In this document: piece after piece, positions 8,121-17,125 of the stretch | Numbering within the stretch: the first letter of the stretch is position 1 | How the letters are laid out: each line of letters starts with the position of its first letter | DNA from: Rhodothermus sp. | GTDB lineage: Bacteria > Bacteroidota > Rhodothermia > Rhodothermales > Rhodothermaceae | Assembly (NCBI GenBank): GCA_030950375.1 | Contig: JAUZRN010000028.1 | Span: 1-45,337 of the forward strand | Length of the DNA stretch: 45,337 nucleotides | Direction: 5' to 3' | Notes under the pieces: generated by a model | Database searches by the model: none | Told to the model about the DNA's origin: nothing | Seen by the model: the letters and a program-made list of their open reading frames with translations, nothing else | Made by a program: the position numbers and the translations under genes

Positions 8121-9596
8121 TCAGAGAAACGGTAGAAGTCGGTCGATCAGTCGCTGTGCTTGTTCGTCGTAAGGGGGATAAAGCCGGCGAAGCAGGGGGA
8201 AGTCGAACCGACGATAGACTACAGGCCGCTCGTTCGAGAAGGCCAGAAAACCGTGATAGCGGTAGGCTTTGCCAATCCCGCTGTGGCCGACCCCTCCGAA
8301 CGGCAGGTCAGGGTGGTTAAACTGCAGAAGCGTATCGTTTACGCAGCCTCCGCCGGCTGAGGTATGATCCAGGACATAACGGGCCCGCTGTGCATCGCGA
8401 GCAAACACGTACAGCGCCAGCGGTTTGGGCCGTCGGTTGATAGCGCTCAGGGCTTCATCCAGATGCTCGAAGGTCTGAAGGGGGAGCAAAGGCCCAAAGA
8501 TTTCTTCCTGCATGATGGCTGCTTCGTCCGGCACATGGGTCAGCAGCGTAGGGGGAACGAAGCGCTCCTCCGGATGCCAGGGACCGCCCAGGACTTCACG
8601 AGCCCCGTGTGCCAGGGCATCTTCATACAATTGGCGCAAACGCGCAAAGTGGCGGTCGTTAACAATGCGGGCATAGCTATTGTTCTGTCGCCAGGCTTCA
8701 GGATCCGGGCCGTAGAACGTTTCGATCTGGGTTTGCAGGGCGGCCACCAATGCGTTGTGCAAGCTTCGATGCACCAGTACATAGTCGGGAGCAATGCAGG
8801 TCTGCCCGGCATTTGTAAACTTGCCCCAGGCGATTTTTTCAGCGGCCTGTTCGACGTCGGCCGTTTCATCGACCACGGCAGGCGACTTGCCGCCGAGTTC
8901 AAGGGTCACCGAGGAAAGATGGCGTGCCGCGGCTTCCATCACGAGGCGTCCTACCCGAGGGCTTCCTGTAAAAAAGATATGATCGAAAGGAAGCTCCAGG
9001 AGGGCTTCGGCCACCGTGTGATCGCCTTCAAAGAGGGCTACTTCTTCTGGATCGAACACCTCTTCAATGATTCGCCGCAGGGTGCGGGCACTGTTGGGCG
9101 CCAGCTCTGAGGGTTTGACAATCACGCAATTGCCTGCGGCGATCGCTGTTACGAGTGGTGCGAGCGTCAACGTGAACGGGTAGTTCCAGGGCGATAGAAT
9201 GAGTACCACGCCTTTGGGCTCATAGCGGATCTCAGCACGAGTGCCCAGGTGCGTCAGGGCAGATCCTACCCGCCTGGGGCGCATCCAGTGGGCCAGATGG
9301 CGAGCCACGTAACGGGCTTCAGTAACAACAGGCGCGATTTCGGTCAGGTCTACTTCCAGCGGAGGTTTCCGAAAGTCGGCCCAGAGCGCTGCGCGGATAG
9401 CTTCGCGATGGTCCAGCACAGCTTCGCGCAGGCGAATAAGTTGGCGTCGTCGCTCGCGCACTGTACGGTTACGGATAGCCGCGTGATGCCGTCGCTGGCG
9501 CTCGAATACTTCAGCCATGGTGCGTGCCAGCTCCGGCGTGCAGGGCATGGCAGCGGGATGAGGGGTCATGGTCGCTGTTCGGGGGAGGTTCGACAT
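8121..9596 (-). CDS. Aldehyde dehydrogenase (class 3-like)
   Basis: NAD(P)-dependent oxidation of an aldehyde to the acid; 491 residues. Family motifs are complete: LSPWNYPFTL, IVKPSELAPNSA, FTGSPRVGR, the general-base Glu in LELGGKSP and the catalytic Cys in NAGQTCIAPDY. The C-terminal part has LPFGGVGHSGIGKAYRYHGF and a hydrophobic Arg/Leu-rich tail, as in class 3 (fatty aldehyde-like) enzymes. The start is ATG 9596; a second ATG ten codons in (9569) is as plausible, since neither has a clear Shine-Dalgarno sequence. It is convergent with the broken peptidase gene and divergent from pncA. The substrate cannot be inferred from context. Confidence 0.92.
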   Translation of the reverse strand: MSNLPRTATMTPHPAAMPCTPELARTMAEVFERQRRHHAAIRNRTVRERRRQLIRLREAVLDHREAIRAALWADFRKPPLEVDLTEIAPVVTEARYVARHLAHWMRPRRVGSALTHLGTRAEIRYEPKGVVLILSPWNYPFTLTLAPLVTAIAAGNCVIVKPSELAPNSARTLRRIIEEVFDPEEVALFEGDHTVAEALLELPFDHIFFTGSPRVGRLVMEAAARHLSSVTLELGGKSPAVVDETADVEQAAEKIAWGKFTNAGQTCIAPDYVLVHRSLHNALVAALQTQIETFYGPDPEAWRQNNSYARIVNDRHFARLRQLYEDALAHGAREVLGGPWHPEERFVPPTLLTHVPDEAAIMQEEIFGPLLPLQTFEHLDEALSAINRRPKPLALYVFARDAQRARYVLDHTSAGGGCVNDTLLQFNHPDLPFGGVGHSGIGKAYRYHGFLAFSNERPVVYRRFDFPLLRRLYPPYDEQAQRLIDRLLPFL

Positions 9597-9711
9597 TTAG
9601 CTATAATGGTATACGTTTTTGCTACATAGGTCAAGGGGCCGGAACTTTTAACCGGGCTGTTTCGCTTCTTATGAGAAGCCGCTACCATTCACCAGCCATG
9701 CAGGGGGAGCC

Positions 9712-10344
9712 ATGAAGGCGTTGCTCATTGTGGACGTGCAGAATGACTTTTGCCCGGGGGGTGCGCTACCTGTACCCGAGGGCGATGCAGTCGTTCCGGT
9801 GATCAACCGGTTGATCCCGTATTTTGAGAATATCCTGCAGACGCAGGACTGGCATCCGGCCGGACACTGGTCGTTTGCGTCGGCGCATCCCGGCAAAAAG
9901 CCATTCGAAACCATTCAGCTTAGCTATGGCGAACAGGTGCTCTGGCCGGATCATTGCGTACAGGGCACTCCGGGGGCCGACTTTCATCCGGCGCTGGATA
10001 CCACGCGCACGCAGCTCATCATCCGGAAAGGTTTTCGAAAAGAGATCGACTCTTATTCAGCCTTTTACGAAAACGACAAAAGGACAGCCACCGGACTGGC
10101 CGGTTACCTGAAGGAGCGGGGCCTTACGACGCTGTACGTGGTCGGTCTGGCGGCCGACTTCTGTGTGAAGTGGTCGGCGCTGGATGCACGTCGCCTGGGT
10201 TTCGACGTGTACGTGGTGACCGACGCGACGCGCGGTATTGATACGAACGGATCCCTGGCGCGTGCCTGGCAAGAGATGAAGGCAGCCGGTGTGCATCTGG
10301 TCACCGCCGATGAAGTGATGCGTCAGACCGAGCCGGTAGGATAA
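9712..10344 (+). CDS. pncA: Nicotinamidase
   Basis: Cysteine hydrolase that turns nicotinamide into nicotinic acid for NAD salvage. The 210 residues contain the full catalytic triad: Asp8 in IVDVQNDF, Lys106 in IIRKGF and Cys151 in AADFCVKWSA. Metal ligands are in QDWHPAGHW (Asp46, His48) and WPDHCVQGT (His81). A good ribosome binding site (AGGGGGAGCC) directly precedes the ATG. The gene stands alone, divergent from the aldehyde dehydrogenase and convergent with a glycosyltransferase. Confidence 0.95.
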   Translation: MKALLIVDVQNDFCPGGALPVPEGDAVVPVINRLIPYFENILQTQDWHPAGHWSFASAHPGKKPFETIQLSYGEQVLWPDHCVQGTPGADFHPALDTTRTQLIIRKGFRKEIDSYSAFYENDKRTATGLAGYLKERGLTTLYVVGLAADFCVKWSALDARRLGFDVYVVTDATRGIDTNGSLARAWQEMKAAGVHLVTADEVMRQTEPVG

Positions 10345-10368
10345 GTACCAGAACAGGGGCGATTACTG

Positions 10369-11232
10369 CTACGGGCAGGAGTGGCCGGCCTTACCGGATG
10401 TTATAGCAAGCTGCTGGCGTCGTGCACGGAACCAGAAACGGATGCGCTGCGGCAGAAAACCCCAGGCAATTCGAAGGCATAGAAAAAGCCAGGCTTTCAG
10501 TTTATAACGTGTCGACGCCTTGCAATGGCGAATGGCCTGGTGCTGAATGCGTGCACCGGAAAGTACGTAGCGCATATGGCGTCGGGTTTCAAAAGACTGG
10601 GCCGGGTGGATACGCTTGCCCACCAGAGGTAGATTGAGCAATCCCAGACGATATCCTGAAGTTGCCAGACGAACCCACAGATCATAATCCAGATTGTCCT
10701 GGAGCGTTTCACAATAGCCGCCTACTGCTGCCACAGCTGCCCGAGACATCAGCACGGAAGAATGAATTACCGGATTGAACAGCAGTAAGCCCTGCGTGAT
10801 GTCCACAAGCGGTATCCTTTCTTTTGCGTAAACCGGCCATTCACGCGGAGGGCGCTCTGCGAAGACGATGCTGGCAGAAGCAACCAGCGAGAAAGCAGGA
10901 TGGGTGCGGATTGCATGTAACTCCAGCTCCAGTCGTTGGGGATGGGCGAGGTCATCCGCGTCCAGATTGGCCACATAAGGAGCATGTGTATGCTGGAGAG
11001 CCAGATTCAAGGCCGGCCCCCTGCCAATCCCTTCGGTGGCGATAACCTGAATGCGGGCATCTTGACGGGCAAATGATCGGAGAATGCGTGGCGTATCATC
11101 GGTGGACCCGTCATCCACAATTATCAACTCCCAGTCAGACAGGGTTTGTTGCAGAATACTCTGAATGGCTGACGATACCCAGGGGGCTCCATTCCGAACA
11201 GTCATGTACACACTTACCTGCGGCGACGCCAT
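10369..11232 (-). CDS. Family 2 glycosyltransferase
   Basis: Inverting GT-A glycosyltransferase of 287 residues, probably transferring a sugar to a lipid-linked or surface polysaccharide at the cytoplasmic face of the membrane. The N-terminus has the classic VSVYMTVRNG and ELIIVDDGSTDDTP nucleotide-sugar motifs, with a DxD-type site in ANLDADDLAHP near residue 95. The C-terminal segment is basic and hydrophobic, consistent with membrane association. It is divergent from the GT4 gene; together with that gene and the EpsG-like gene it forms a small polysaccharide locus. Donor and acceptor are unknown. Confidence 0.9.
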   Translation of the reverse strand: MASPQVSVYMTVRNGAPWVSSAIQSILQQTLSDWELIIVDDGSTDDTPRILRSFARQDARIQVIATEGIGRGPALNLALQHTHAPYVANLDADDLAHPQRLELELHAIRTHPAFSLVASASIVFAERPPREWPVYAKERIPLVDITQGLLLFNPVIHSSVLMSRAAVAAVGGYCETLQDNLDYDLWVRLATSGYRLGLLNLPLVGKRIHPAQSFETRRHMRYVLSGARIQHQAIRHCKASTRYKLKAWLFLCLRIAWGFLPQRIRFWFRARRQQLAITSGKAGHSCP

Positions 11233-11401
11233 GGTTCGGGACCGGTTGTCGCAAAAGCGAAACTCTTACCAATGGGATTTAAGACGGTTCTGTACCGGTA
11301 ACGAGCAAAATTTGATGGATATCCGGTAAGGCCTGTGCAAGGCCCGGCCTTAAGGCCCTATTTTAAAAGTAGAGAATTCAAATGGTCAGGGTGGGGTAGC
11401 C

Positions 11402-12523
11402 TTGCATATTGCGTATCTGATTACCCGCACCGACGAACTCGGAGGAGCCCAGGTTCATGTGTTTGAACTGGCCCGTTGCCTTTTGCATCGGGGAGTGCAA
11501 GTCACCGTTTTAGGAGGAGGGGACGGAACATTCGCAGCGCAGCTTCGACGTGCCGGCATTCCCTATCAGCATATCCCCTGGCTGGTGCGTCCTATCCGCC
11601 CATGGATCGATATACGGTGTTTTCGGGCGTTGCGGACTGTGCTGGCGCAGCTCAAGCCGCATCTGGTGACGGTACATTCTTCCAAAGCTGGATGGCTTGG
11701 AAGGCTGGCTGCCCGAAGCCTGCGATTGCCCGTTATTTTTACGGTGCATGGTTGGGCCTTTACGGAAGGGGTGCCGCCCATGCGACGGACGCTATTTGCG
11801 TTGGCCGAACGCCTGGCAGCACCTTTTGCCGATCGAATTATTACCGTATCCGACTATGACCGTCAGTTGGCACTACGTCACCATATTGCGCCAGCGACGA
11901 AGTTGGTCACTGTGCACAATGGCATTCCAGATATTGCGCCGCATCTACGGGCACATCCCGATCGCAACGGGCGCATCCGGCTGGTTATGGTGGCGCGTTT
12001 CCGTCCGCCTAAGGATCAGTCGCTATTGCTACAGGCACTGGCAGATCTGCGCGAGCTTCCCTGGGAGCTGGAGTTGATCGGCGACGGCCCCTTGCGAACA
12101 ACCTGTCAACGACTGATAGCCCGGCTGCAGCTGACCGACCGGGTATACTTTGCCGGCGAGTGTCAGGATGTAGCAGAACGACTGGCCCGTGCGCATATCT
12201 TTGCGCTTGTCTCCAACTATGAAGGCCTGCCTCTTAGCATTCTGGAGGCCATGCGGGCAGGGCTGCCAGTCGTTGCTTCAAACGTGGGAGGTGTGCATGA
12301 GGCGGTCCTCCACGAAAAGACGGGCCTCCTGTTTCCGCGCGGAGATATAGCCGCCTTACGTGCAGCATTGCAGCGCCTGATTACGCAGCCAGCATTGCGT
12401 AAGCAGCTGGGAAGTGCTGGTCGCCGACGCTATGAGCAGGCTTTTACGATTGAACACATGGTAACCAGAACCTGGAGGGTGTACCAGGAGGTGCTTCAAC
12501 AGAAACCGGTAGCGATAACATGA
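11402..12523 (+). CDS. Family 4 glycosyltransferase (GT-B fold)
   Basis: Retaining GT-B glycosyltransferase of 373 residues. The N-terminal half has the glycine-rich DELGGAQVHVFELA loop. The C-terminal half has the donor-binding motif SNYEGLPLSILEAMRAGLPVVAS, whose E-x7-E glutamates are typical of GT4. The start is a TTG at 11402, preceded by GGGTGGGG; it is chosen because the next residues (HIAYLITRTDELGG) are the expected first strand. The stop overlaps the EpsG-like gene start by ATGA, so the two are translationally coupled. A hairpin-forming AAGGCC/GGCCTT repeat lies in the leader around 11338-11352. Confidence 0.92.
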   Translation: MHIAYLITRTDELGGAQVHVFELARCLLHRGVQVTVLGGGDGTFAAQLRRAGIPYQHIPWLVRPIRPWIDIRCFRALRTVLAQLKPHLVTVHSSKAGWLGRLAARSLRLPVIFTVHGWAFTEGVPPMRRTLFALAERLAAPFADRIITVSDYDRQLALRHHIAPATKLVTVHNGIPDIAPHLRAHPDRNGRIRLVMVARFRPPKDQSLLLQALADLRELPWELELIGDGPLRTTCQRLIARLQLTDRVYFAGECQDVAERLARAHIFALVSNYEGLPLSILEAMRAGLPVVASNVGGVHEAVLHEKTGLLFPRGDIAALRAALQRLITQPALRKQLGSAGRRRYEQAFTIEHMVTRTWRVYQEVLQQKPVAIT

Positions 12524-13554
12524 TCTACCTGATTGGCTGGCTACTGGTCTATTATTATCTGGTGGTTCGCCTGCTGGTGCGACATCGGGTACGTCTGCTG
12601 GCGCTGGGTGTGATCGTACTACTCGGGGCTCTGGCCATCTTCCGGGGAGCTGTAGGCACCGATACGTTTTCCTATGAAAAAGCAGTGATCGATTCTGAAC
12701 GCATGGCAGGCATTGAACCCGGGTTCTGGTTGCTTACAGCTCTCCTGCATAGCCTGCTTCAAGATCCGGTGCTGGTGATTCGTGGCGTTGCCTGTGTTTT
12801 TACCGTGTTACTCTGCTGGTTCGTATGGAAGGCCGATGATGATGAATTGTTTTTTGTGATGGCTTTTGTCGTACCTGTGTTTTTTTATGCGTTTAGTATG
12901 AATGTACTGCGCATGGGATTGGCCTCGGTCATTTTTCTTTTAGCGTTACAATTAGATAGAAGACAGCAGCTACAAAAGGCTCTTTTGTTGGCTTTTGTTT
13001 CAATATTATTTCATTATTCTGTGGTTTTTGTGATCCTTTATCTATGGCTTATCGATAATAAACTGAGTGGAAAAGGTAAGGTAGTAGGTATAATAGGAAT
13101 TGTTTTGTTTGTTGTTTTACTCATCCTTTTCAATGAGACATATTTTGAGATCAAGTTAAAAAGTTATGTCATGATAGAACCCCCCGGTATGTTATCTGGC
13201 TTATCCCGAATTATTCTGTGTATGGTTCTGCTGGCCGGGGTGGTATTCTCGTCGCTGCCACCGCGGGAAAAACATCGCCTCTTTTGGTGGACGCTGTTGT
13301 TTATGGGGATGTTCTGGGGTATTACACGTATTTCGTATGCCGGGCTACGTCTGTTGGATCTGCTGATTTTTACGCTGGCGGTAGCGATTATGCGTAGCTA
13401 TGGACGCACCGGCCAACCTGTGGATCGTATTGTGAAAGCCAGCTGGCTACTGGCCGGCTTGTTAGGGGCGGCAGCTATGTACCGCAATATGCTGCAGGAG
13501 CGCTTCTGGTCGCCCAGTCCCTGGCTTCCTTACCACACGCTCTTCGAGCGCTAA
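12520..13554 (+). CDS. EpsG-family polysaccharide polymerase-like membrane protein
   Basis: Polytopic membrane protein of 344 residues with about nine or ten hydrophobic segments. The early FRGAVGTDTFSYEKA and IEPGFWLL, and the NVLRMGLASVIFLLAL segment, match the EpsG family, thought to polymerise repeat units of exopolysaccharide or O-antigen. It is coupled to the GT4 gene by a four-base overlap, and its 3' end overlaps the convergent dipeptidase gene by four bases. From about 12840 to 13200 the DNA is clearly more AT-rich than its surroundings. This may reflect transfer or simply hydrophobic codon choice. Exact role is inferred from family and neighbours. Confidence 0.82.
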   Translation: MIYLIGWLLVYYYLVVRLLVRHRVRLLALGVIVLLGALAIFRGAVGTDTFSYEKAVIDSERMAGIEPGFWLLTALLHSLLQDPVLVIRGVACVFTVLLCWFVWKADDDELFFVMAFVVPVFFYAFSMNVLRMGLASVIFLLALQLDRRQQLQKALLLAFVSILFHYSVVFVILYLWLIDNKLSGKGKVVGIIGIVLFVVLLILFNETYFEIKLKSYVMIEPPGMLSGLSRIILCMVLLAGVVFSSLPPREKHRLFWWTLLFMGMFWGITRISYAGLRLLDLLIFTLAVAIMRSYGRTGQPVDRIVKASWLLAGLLGAAAMYRNMLQERFWSPSPWLPYHTLFER

Positions 13555-14762
13555 GGGGTGTGTTGCTGTTGTTGAAGTTCGGCAGCGACGGCTTCGACCG
13601 TCTCCCAGACGCGCAGCAGGTTGCCGCCCAGGATTTTTTCAATGGCCTCTTCGCTGTAGCCACGCCGCAGCAGCTCGGCTACGAGGTTCGGATACATCGA
13701 CACGTCCTGTAGCCCTTCCGGCAGGGCAAAGACTCCGTCGAAGTCGGAGCCCAGTCCTACGTGATCGATGCCTGCGAGTTGGACTACGTGATCAATATGA
13801 TCGGCTACGTCGGCCACTGTACCCAGGGGATATTGCTTGCGCTGCTGTGCCAGCCAGCGGCGTCCTTCGGGCGAATCAGGATGAAGCCCCTGTGCCTGCA
13901 GGTCGCTCCTAAGCTGCTGCCGCAGGGAATCCCCCATGGTCTGGTACTCACTACGTAAGAACGAAGAACCAAAGTTGATCATGATGACCCCGCCGTTGGC
14001 TGCCAGTGCCCGGATCATGTCGTCGCTCATGTTGCGTTCCCATCCGGGGGTAAAATGACGGGCTGACGAGTGTGAGGCGATCACTGGGGCCTTGGTGCGG
14101 CGCAGCACGTCGTAAAAAGCGCTGTCGGAAACATGCGAGATATCGATCAGCATGCCGAGCCGGTTCATTTCGTCGATTACCTGCTCACCAAACGGACTCA
14201 GGCCATTCCAGACGCGTGTAGTATCGTAGGAACTATCGCAGATCTGGTTGACCCGGGCATGCGTCAGTGTGATGTACCGGATGCCGCGCTCATAAAAGTA
14301 AGCTACGTTGCGCAGGTCCCCTTCCAGACCAGAGCCGTTTTCCATACCCATAAGTAGCGCGATGCGGCCTTCGCGGTGGGCGCGGCGCACATCATCTGGT
14401 GAGCGGGCCAGTATGAATTTGTCTGGTGCCTGACGGGCCAGCGCCTCTACCATGTCGATCAGCGAGTCGGCCAGTGCTTTGGAGGCGCCGGGCGTGTCTT
14501 GCAGCTCAGCCGGCAGGTAAATGGAGAAAAACGGGGCATCAAGACCACCGGCCCGGGCGCGTTCGTAGTCGAAGTCGCCCAGTTCGGTGCGTCGGGTGAT
14601 GTCCTCCGGAAACTGGCGTAAGCGGTAAGGTACGTCAATATGTCCGTCAATCAGAATGAACCGCTGGGTAAGCTGGCGTGCCCGTTCCAGACGCCGCTGA
14701 TCTTCGGTCCGGCAGGCGGCCACCAGACTGAGCAGCAAGAGCATGCAGGTAATGCCACGCAT
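13551..14762 (-). CDS. Membrane dipeptidase (peptidase M19) lipoprotein
   Basis: Zinc dipeptidase of the renal dipeptidase family, 403 residues. The N-terminus has a hydrophobic stretch ending in LVAAC, a lipobox that predicts a lipid anchor. Metal-binding motifs are complete: LIDGHIDVP (His-x-Asp), the bridging Glu in MGMENG, DISHVSDSAF and VIASHSSARHF, with DHVGLGSDFDG near the C-terminus. It probably cleaves dipeptides, possibly with D-residues, on the outside of the cytoplasmic membrane or in the periplasm. It lies downstream of mpl and the binding-protein gene on the same strand, which fits a peptide-recycling setting, but a shared transcript is only inferred. Confidence 0.92.
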   Translation of the reverse strand: MRGITCMLLLLSLVAACRTEDQRRLERARQLTQRFILIDGHIDVPYRLRQFPEDITRRTELGDFDYERARAGGLDAPFFSIYLPAELQDTPGASKALADSLIDMVEALARQAPDKFILARSPDDVRRAHREGRIALLMGMENGSGLEGDLRNVAYFYERGIRYITLTHARVNQICDSSYDTTRVWNGLSPFGEQVIDEMNRLGMLIDISHVSDSAFYDVLRRTKAPVIASHSSARHFTPGWERNMSDDMIRALAANGGVIMINFGSSFLRSEYQTMGDSLRQQLRSDLQAQGLHPDSPEGRRWLAQQRKQYPLGTVADVADHIDHVVQLAGIDHVGLGSDFDGVFALPEGLQDVSMYPNLVAELLRRGYSEEAIEKILGGNLLRVWETVEAVAAELQQQQHTP

Positions 14763-14814
14763 CCTTTCACGAAAGGGTTGGACCGCACAATGCTGAAAGA
14801 ATATAAAATCCCGG

Positions 14815-15624
14815 CTAAGATGGCAACCGGATGGGCAGTTGCGTACGCAGGCGTTGCAGGTACGCAGGCGTTTCTAACAGGCGTGCGCCGTACCAGGAAA
14901 ACGGCTGGCCATCGACCAGCAGAAACGTTGCACCAGGACACAGGGGGCGTAGCTCGTCGAAGTGGGTGGCTTTGAAGGGATAGGGTTCGCTACTGAGCAG
15001 TATGACCTCAGGCTGGAGTTTGCGAATCGCTTCGGGATCGAGTACTGGATAGCGCGTCTGGTGCGCACATACGTTTTCAAAGCCACCGCGCTGAAGCATA
15101 TCGTGGATGAAGGTATCGTGTCCGACGCTCATGTAGGGGTTGCGCCAGATCAGATAAAGCGTACGTACGGGGGGGAAGGTCGGCAATGCGGCAAAGCGTT
15201 CAGCAATCGTAGTGGCCAGTGCGTCGGCTTTTGAGTCGGTGCCGGTAAGGTAGCCGATCTGACGGATCATCTGAAGGGCGTCGTCCAGTGTGCGCACGTG
15301 CGTGACAAAGACTGGCACGTGCGGATCCAGCGTCTCGACGATCTCCCGGGTGTTCTCTTCCAGGTTCGCCAGCACCAGATCTGGTTGGAGGTGTAGCAGA
15401 CGCTCGATGTTGATCTGCTTGGTACCGCCCACAATTGTTTTGCGGCGTTTCCAGTCGGGTGGGCGCACGCAGAAGCGCGTCAGGCCGACTACGGCGCTGT
15501 CCAGTCCGAGCGCTGCCAGCAGCTCGGTCAGACTGGGCACGAGCGAGACGATACGTCGGGGTGGGGCACCAAGGCGGACTGTGCGACCACGTGCGTCGGT
15601 CTGCTCACGCGGAAAGGGGATCAT
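14815..15624 (-). CDS. BtuF-like cobalamin/iron-siderophore binding protein, no signal peptide
   Basis: Helical-backbone metal-receptor (class III substrate-binding) protein. It has RIVSLVPSLTELLAALGL, GGTKQINIERLLHLQPDLV and VDGQPFSWYGARL, the pattern of cobalamin-binding proteins of the BtuF group. The open frame extends upstream to 15696, but those residues are Cys/Pro/Arg-rich and overlap mpl; ATG 15624 is the sensible start (269 residues), giving a 20-base overlap with mpl. No signal peptide or lipobox is visible with either start, which is odd for a periplasmic binding protein and suggests a cytosolic role or a missed export signal. No ABC permease or ATPase gene is beside it. Confidence 0.82.
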   Translation of the reverse strand: MIPFPREQTDARGRTVRLGAPPRRIVSLVPSLTELLAALGLDSAVVGLTRFCVRPPDWKRRKTIVGGTKQINIERLLHLQPDLVLANLEENTREIVETLDPHVPVFVTHVRTLDDALQMIRQIGYLTGTDSKADALATTIAERFAALPTFPPVRTLYLIWRNPYMSVGHDTFIHDMLQRGGFENVCAHQTRYPVLDPEAIRKLQPEVILLSSEPYPFKATHFDELRPLCPGATFLLVDGQPFSWYGARLLETPAYLQRLRTQLPIRLPS

Positions 15625-17122
15625 GGGCCTGCTGGGAGGTTTTCGCGGTGGATTGCGGGGACAGTGCCTGCAGGAGACGCTCAGGCAGATTACCAAAAGC
15701 GCCGTTGCTCATGATCAAAGCCACATCGCCCGGACAAAGCGCTTCCAACAAAAGTGGCAGCAGGGCTTCGACGCCTGAAGCTACATGTGCCGGAATGCCA
15801 CGTGCTCGAATGCCGGCAGCCACCGCTTCTGGATCGAAAAAGTCCTCAGGTCGATCGTTATGCCGGAAGGGCGGCATGCTGAGCCACACGGCATCGGCAT
15901 CGTCGAAGGCTTCCGTGTAGGCCTGTTCAAAGCGTTTGCGACGGCTTGAGTTGGAGCGGGGTTCGAAGACGGCTACCAGTCGGCGGTCCGGCCAGCGCTG
16001 GCGGGCGGCGCGTAGCGTTTCGCGGACGGCCGTTGGGTGATGCGCAAAGTCGTCCACTATCAGTACACCCCCGGCCTCACCTCGAACCTCCAGACGGCGC
16101 TTTATGCCCGGGAAAGTGGCCAGCCCTTTGTGTAGCTGTTCAGGGGGCAGGCCTATCTCCAGCCCGAAAGCGCATACAGCCAGTGCGTTACGCAGATTAT
16201 GACGACCACTCAGGGGGAGGAAGAAGCGACCTCGTTCCCTGCCGTCTGCAATCAGCGTGAAGTGCTGACCATCAAAGGTCGGATATACCTGCCCGACCGT
16301 TACATCGCAGAGCGTGTGCAGCCCATAAGTGCATAGCCGTCCCCGATAGGCGCGTGCTACCTGTCGGACTGTTGGGTCGTCGCCATGCGCTACCAGGAGC
16401 CCGTCAGGAGGCAACAAAGCTACCAGCTGTTCGAAGGCCTCTCGATAGTCATCCAGATCGTCGTACAGATCGGCATGGTCAAACTCGATAGAAGTCAGCA
16501 AAATCGCCCGGGGACGATAGTGCAAGAACTTGGGACGTTTGTCGAAATAGGCACTGTCATACTCATCGCCTTCGACGACAAACCAGGGACTGGTGCCGAT
16601 GCGACCGCTTGTTTCGGTGCCGACCATAACGCCCCCGATGAAGAAGCCCGGGTCCAGGCCGGCGCTATCCAGCACGTGGGCCAGCAAGCCTGCTGTGGTG
16701 GTTTTGCCATGGGTGCCGGCTACGACCACGGGTCGACGGTTGAACAAAAAGAAATGTGCCAGCGCTTCAGGCATGGAGAGTTGCGGGAGCCGACGCGCAC
16801 GGGCGATGGCCGCTTCAGGATGGGTAGGGGTACAGGCATTGCCCACAATAACCAGATCAGGAGGGGGATCCAGATGAGCTGGATCGAAGCTTTCATGGAA
16901 CGAGATCCCATGCCGACGCAACAGCATGCTCATGGGCGGATAAGCGGCCGCGTCACTGCCACGCACATGATACCCTGCTTCATGAAGGAGCAGAGCCAGG
17001 GGCCCCATACCTGTACCGCAGATACCGATCAGGTATATATCACGCACGGCATCTGCAGGCGGAGCAGGTGGCCGCTCGAATCGCCGTAAGTGTGCGTCCG
17101 GGTAGTCCTCAAGCCGTTTCAT
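15605..17122 (-). CDS. mpl: UDP-N-acetylmuramate:L-alanyl-gamma-D-glutamyl-meso-diaminopimelate ligase
   Basis: Murein-recycling ligase that attaches the salvaged tripeptide L-Ala-gamma-D-Glu-meso-DAP to UDP-MurNAc, bypassing MurC, MurD and MurE. The 505 residues have the Mur ligase three-domain layout: Rossmann domain with GICGTGMG near 33-40, ATPase loop AGTHGKTTT near 135-143, the Mg-site EGDEYDSAYFD, and the C-terminal domain with DDFAHHPTAVRETL. The GDEYD and SIEFDHADLYDD segments favour Mpl over MurC. The gene sits three bases after the CNNM-like gene and overlaps the binding-protein gene. It implies DAP-type peptidoglycan and recycling in this organism. Confidence 0.93.
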   Translation of the reverse strand: MKRLEDYPDAHLRRFERPPAPPADAVRDIYLIGICGTGMGPLALLLHEAGYHVRGSDAAAYPPMSMLLRRHGISFHESFDPAHLDPPPDLVIVGNACTPTHPEAAIARARRLPQLSMPEALAHFFLFNRRPVVVAGTHGKTTTAGLLAHVLDSAGLDPGFFIGGVMVGTETSGRIGTSPWFVVEGDEYDSAYFDKRPKFLHYRPRAILLTSIEFDHADLYDDLDDYREAFEQLVALLPPDGLLVAHGDDPTVRQVARAYRGRLCTYGLHTLCDVTVGQVYPTFDGQHFTLIADGRERGRFFLPLSGRHNLRNALAVCAFGLEIGLPPEQLHKGLATFPGIKRRLEVRGEAGGVLIVDDFAHHPTAVRETLRAARQRWPDRRLVAVFEPRSNSSRRKRFEQAYTEAFDDADAVWLSMPPFRHNDRPEDFFDPEAVAAGIRARGIPAHVASGVEALLPLLLEALCPGDVALIMSNGAFGNLPERLLQALSPQSTAKTSQQAHDPLSA

Positions 17123-17125
17123 GGA

